A stretch of DNA of 47,818 nt, from contig JABIRL010000328.1 of assembly GCA_018667855.1 (NCBI GenBank), forward strand, positions 1 through 47,818, read 5' to 3'. The position numbers were made by a program, and so were the translations under genes. Below, piece after piece: positions 46,616-47,818 of this stretch. The notes under the pieces were generated by a model. It saw only the letters and a list, made by a program, of their open reading frames with translations. It did no database searches and was not told where the DNA came from. Origin of the DNA: Rhodospirillaceae bacterium. GTDB taxonomy: Bacteria; Pseudomonadota; Alphaproteobacteria; GCA-2731375. Positions within the stretch are counted from its first letter, which is position 1; each line of letters starts with the position of its first letter.

Positions 46616-47275
46616 ATGAAATTTTCCGAACAGACCTGGGGGAGGATCGCGCCGATCTATGGCGCTATCCTGGATCATCCATTTATTCAGGAACTCTCGG
46701 CAGGTTCACTGAGCCGGGAGCGTTTTCAATTCTATATGATCCAGGATGCGCTCTATCTTGCCGATTTCTCGGCCGCGCTGGCCTTGATCGCGGACCGCAC
46801 CCCGGACCCGGACATCGCCACGCAATTCCGGGAGTCCGCGCGCAACGCGCTGGCCGTGGAAGGCGTGTTGCACGAGACGTTTTTACGGGAGTTCGGTACG
46901 AGCGGCGATAAGACGACAGTGGAAGCATCATCAACCTGTTTCGCCTACACCAATTATTTGCTGGCAACGGCGCAGCGTAGCCCGGTGGAAGTGGCGGTTG
47001 CGGCGGTACTGCCATGCTTTTGGATTTATTGGGAGGTCGGAAAGCATATCCGGGCCGGAGCGGCGCCTGCAAACCCCTATCAACGCTGGATCGACACCTA
47101 TGGCGATGAAGTGTTTGGCAGCCGCGTACGCCATGCCATATCCATCGCCGACGGTATGGCGGACGCCGCTGCTCCAACTGATCGAGATGCCATGTTGGCG
47201 GCCTTTTATCGCGCTTCCCAGCTGGAATGGATGTTTTGGGACAGCGCCTACCGCCGCGAAACGTGGCCGGTTTAA
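46616..47275 (+). CDS. tenA: TenA-family thiamin salvage protein
   Basis: This 219-residue all-helical protein has the TenA active-site residues: D44 in MIQDALYL, Y111 and Y114 in FAYTNYLL, C134 in VLPCFWIYWEV and E204 in ASQLEWMFWD. TenA hydrolyses aminopyrimidine thiamin breakdown products (or thiamin itself) to recover HMP. The ATG follows GAGAGTTG. It ends convergent with a histidine kinase gene, 12 bases away. No other thiamin genes are visible here. Confidence 0.92.
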   Translation: MKFSEQTWGRIAPIYGAILDHPFIQELSAGSLSRERFQFYMIQDALYLADFSAALALIADRTPDPDIATQFRESARNALAVEGVLHETFLREFGTSGDKTTVEASSTCFAYTNYLLATAQRSPVEVAVAAVLPCFWIYWEVGKHIRAGAAPANPYQRWIDTYGDEVFGSRVRHAISIADGMADAAAPTDRDAMLAAFYRASQLEWMFWDSAYRRETWPV

Positions 47276-47287
47276 AGTAAACCTTCT

Positions 47288-47818
47288 TTACCCGTCCAGG
47301 AGTTCCCGCACCCTTCGGATCAAATCCCGGGATCGATAGGGTTTGCTTATGAGGGCCACACCATCCTCGAGTTGGCCCCGACTATTCAGAACATCCTGCG
47401 TGTAGCCTGATGAATACAGGATACCGGCCGCCGGATATCGCTCCTTGAAGGCGCTCGCGACGTCCCGACCACTCATTCCATGCGGCAGGACCACATCGGT
47501 CAACAGCAAATCAATCCCATTGCAGTTCGCCATGAGCGCCACGGCCGTCGGTCCGTCTTCGGCCTGTAAAACCGCATAGCCATGGCGCTCAATGGATTTA
47601 ACGAGATAATCCAACACATCCCTGTTGTCCTCGACCACAAGGATGGTTTCACTACCATTCAGGTCAAGCTCCTCTGCCGTTTCCGTCGCGGCAGTTGTTT
47701 CCATCACCACTTCAGCCTTAGGCAGGAAGATACGAACCGTCGTGCCGTTTTTCTCCTCGCTATCGATCGAAACCTGACCGTCGGACTGCCTGGCAAAACC
47801 AAATACCATGCTCAAACC
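47288..47818 (-). CDS. Hybrid sensor histidine kinase, C-terminal part
   Basis: The leftward frame runs off the right edge of the window. It shows the end of an ATPase domain (GLSMVFGFARQSDGQVSI, then NGTTVRIFLP), a linker, and a receiver domain (ETILVVEDNRDVLDYLVKSI) with the phospho-acceptor Asp in DLLLTDVVLP and the conserved lysine in LISKPY. It is therefore a hybrid kinase ending in a receiver. The sensor and kinase N-terminus are outside the window, so the signal is unknown. Confidence 0.9.
   Translation of the reverse strand, partial: GLSMVFGFARQSDGQVSIDSEEKNGTTVRIFLPKAEVVMETTAATETAEELDLNGSETILVVEDNRDVLDYLVKSIERHGYAVLQAEDGPTAVALMANCNGIDLLLTDVVLPHGMSGRDVASAFKERYPAAGILYSSGYTQDVLNSRGQLEDGVALISKPYRSRDLIRRVRELLDG

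Overview
This 47.8 kb window looks like a chromosomal segment of an alphaproteobacterium, probably a free-living, flagellated member of the Rhodospirillales or a related order. The base composition is GC-rich by eye. Supporting genes are an Ate/Bpt leucyl-transferase, a eukaryote-like NADP isocitrate dehydrogenase, a PAS_5 protein, a ParC with the sequence [12 protein letters not shown], a Mg-type HemB, MotA/MotB and a fused IcmF mutase. The lineage is inferred from family resemblance alone; there is no rRNA or tRNA in the window.

Layout. 1-4080: two overlapping family III CoA-transferase genes (leftward), divergent from an acyl-CoA carboxylase beta-like subunit and a ureohydrolase (agmatinase family). 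4248-5970: a secreted PQQ-type sugar dehydrogenase, a strong terminator hairpin, and a small cytochrome c. 5983-9632: idi, eboA, eboB and eboF, packed like an operon. 9633-13484: a block separating the two ebo halves, holding a CPA2 antiporter, an HxlR regulator divergent from an EamA exporter with a direct-repeat operator between them, and a PaaI-like thioesterase. 13485-16854: eboC, eboE and eboD on the minus strand, with 4-bp stop/start overlaps. 17043-26432: PAS_5 protein, icd, a LOG-family hydrolase, a small exported protein, a LysM protein, an alpha/beta hydrolase, an LLM oxidoreductase, parC and recO. 26489-34963: a GST with an extra C-terminal domain, a cupin, bpt, an SLC13/RCK transporter, threonine ammonia-lyase, a flavin reductase, motA-motB and an RDD protein. 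34928-47818: a TauE/SafE permease, a divergent creatininase-family exported protein, an Asp-box (BNR) repeat protein, a 3-hydroxyisobutyrate-dehydrogenase-type enzyme, a 961-residue exported FecR-domain protein, hemB, icmF, a small exported protein, tenA and the C-terminal end of a hybrid histidine kinase.

The most interesting system is the ebo (EDB) cluster. All six components are present (EboA helical protein, EboB TatD-like hydrolase, EboC UbiA-like prenyltransferase, EboD dehydroquinate-synthase-like cyclase, EboE TIM-barrel isomerase-like protein, EboF phosphodiesterase-like protein). They are not one operon: they form two convergent half-operons, A-B-F rightward and D-E-C leftward, with about 3.85 kb of unrelated genes between them. 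An isopentenyl-diphosphate isomerase gene sits four bases upstream of eboA, which suggests local isoprenoid supply for the EboC prenyltransferase. A short relic of an eboC 3' end overlaps the end of eboF (35 of 40 bases match the end of the intact eboC, and the reading frame and stop are retained). This relic implies that eboF and eboC once abutted tail to tail and were separated later. EboF and the creatininase-family protein both lack residues that normally bind catalytic metals in their superfamilies.

The product of ebo clusters is not known from sequence. Published work links them to export of scytonemin precursors in cyanobacteria and to nematode repellence in Pseudomonas. Nothing here shows which substrate this organism uses.
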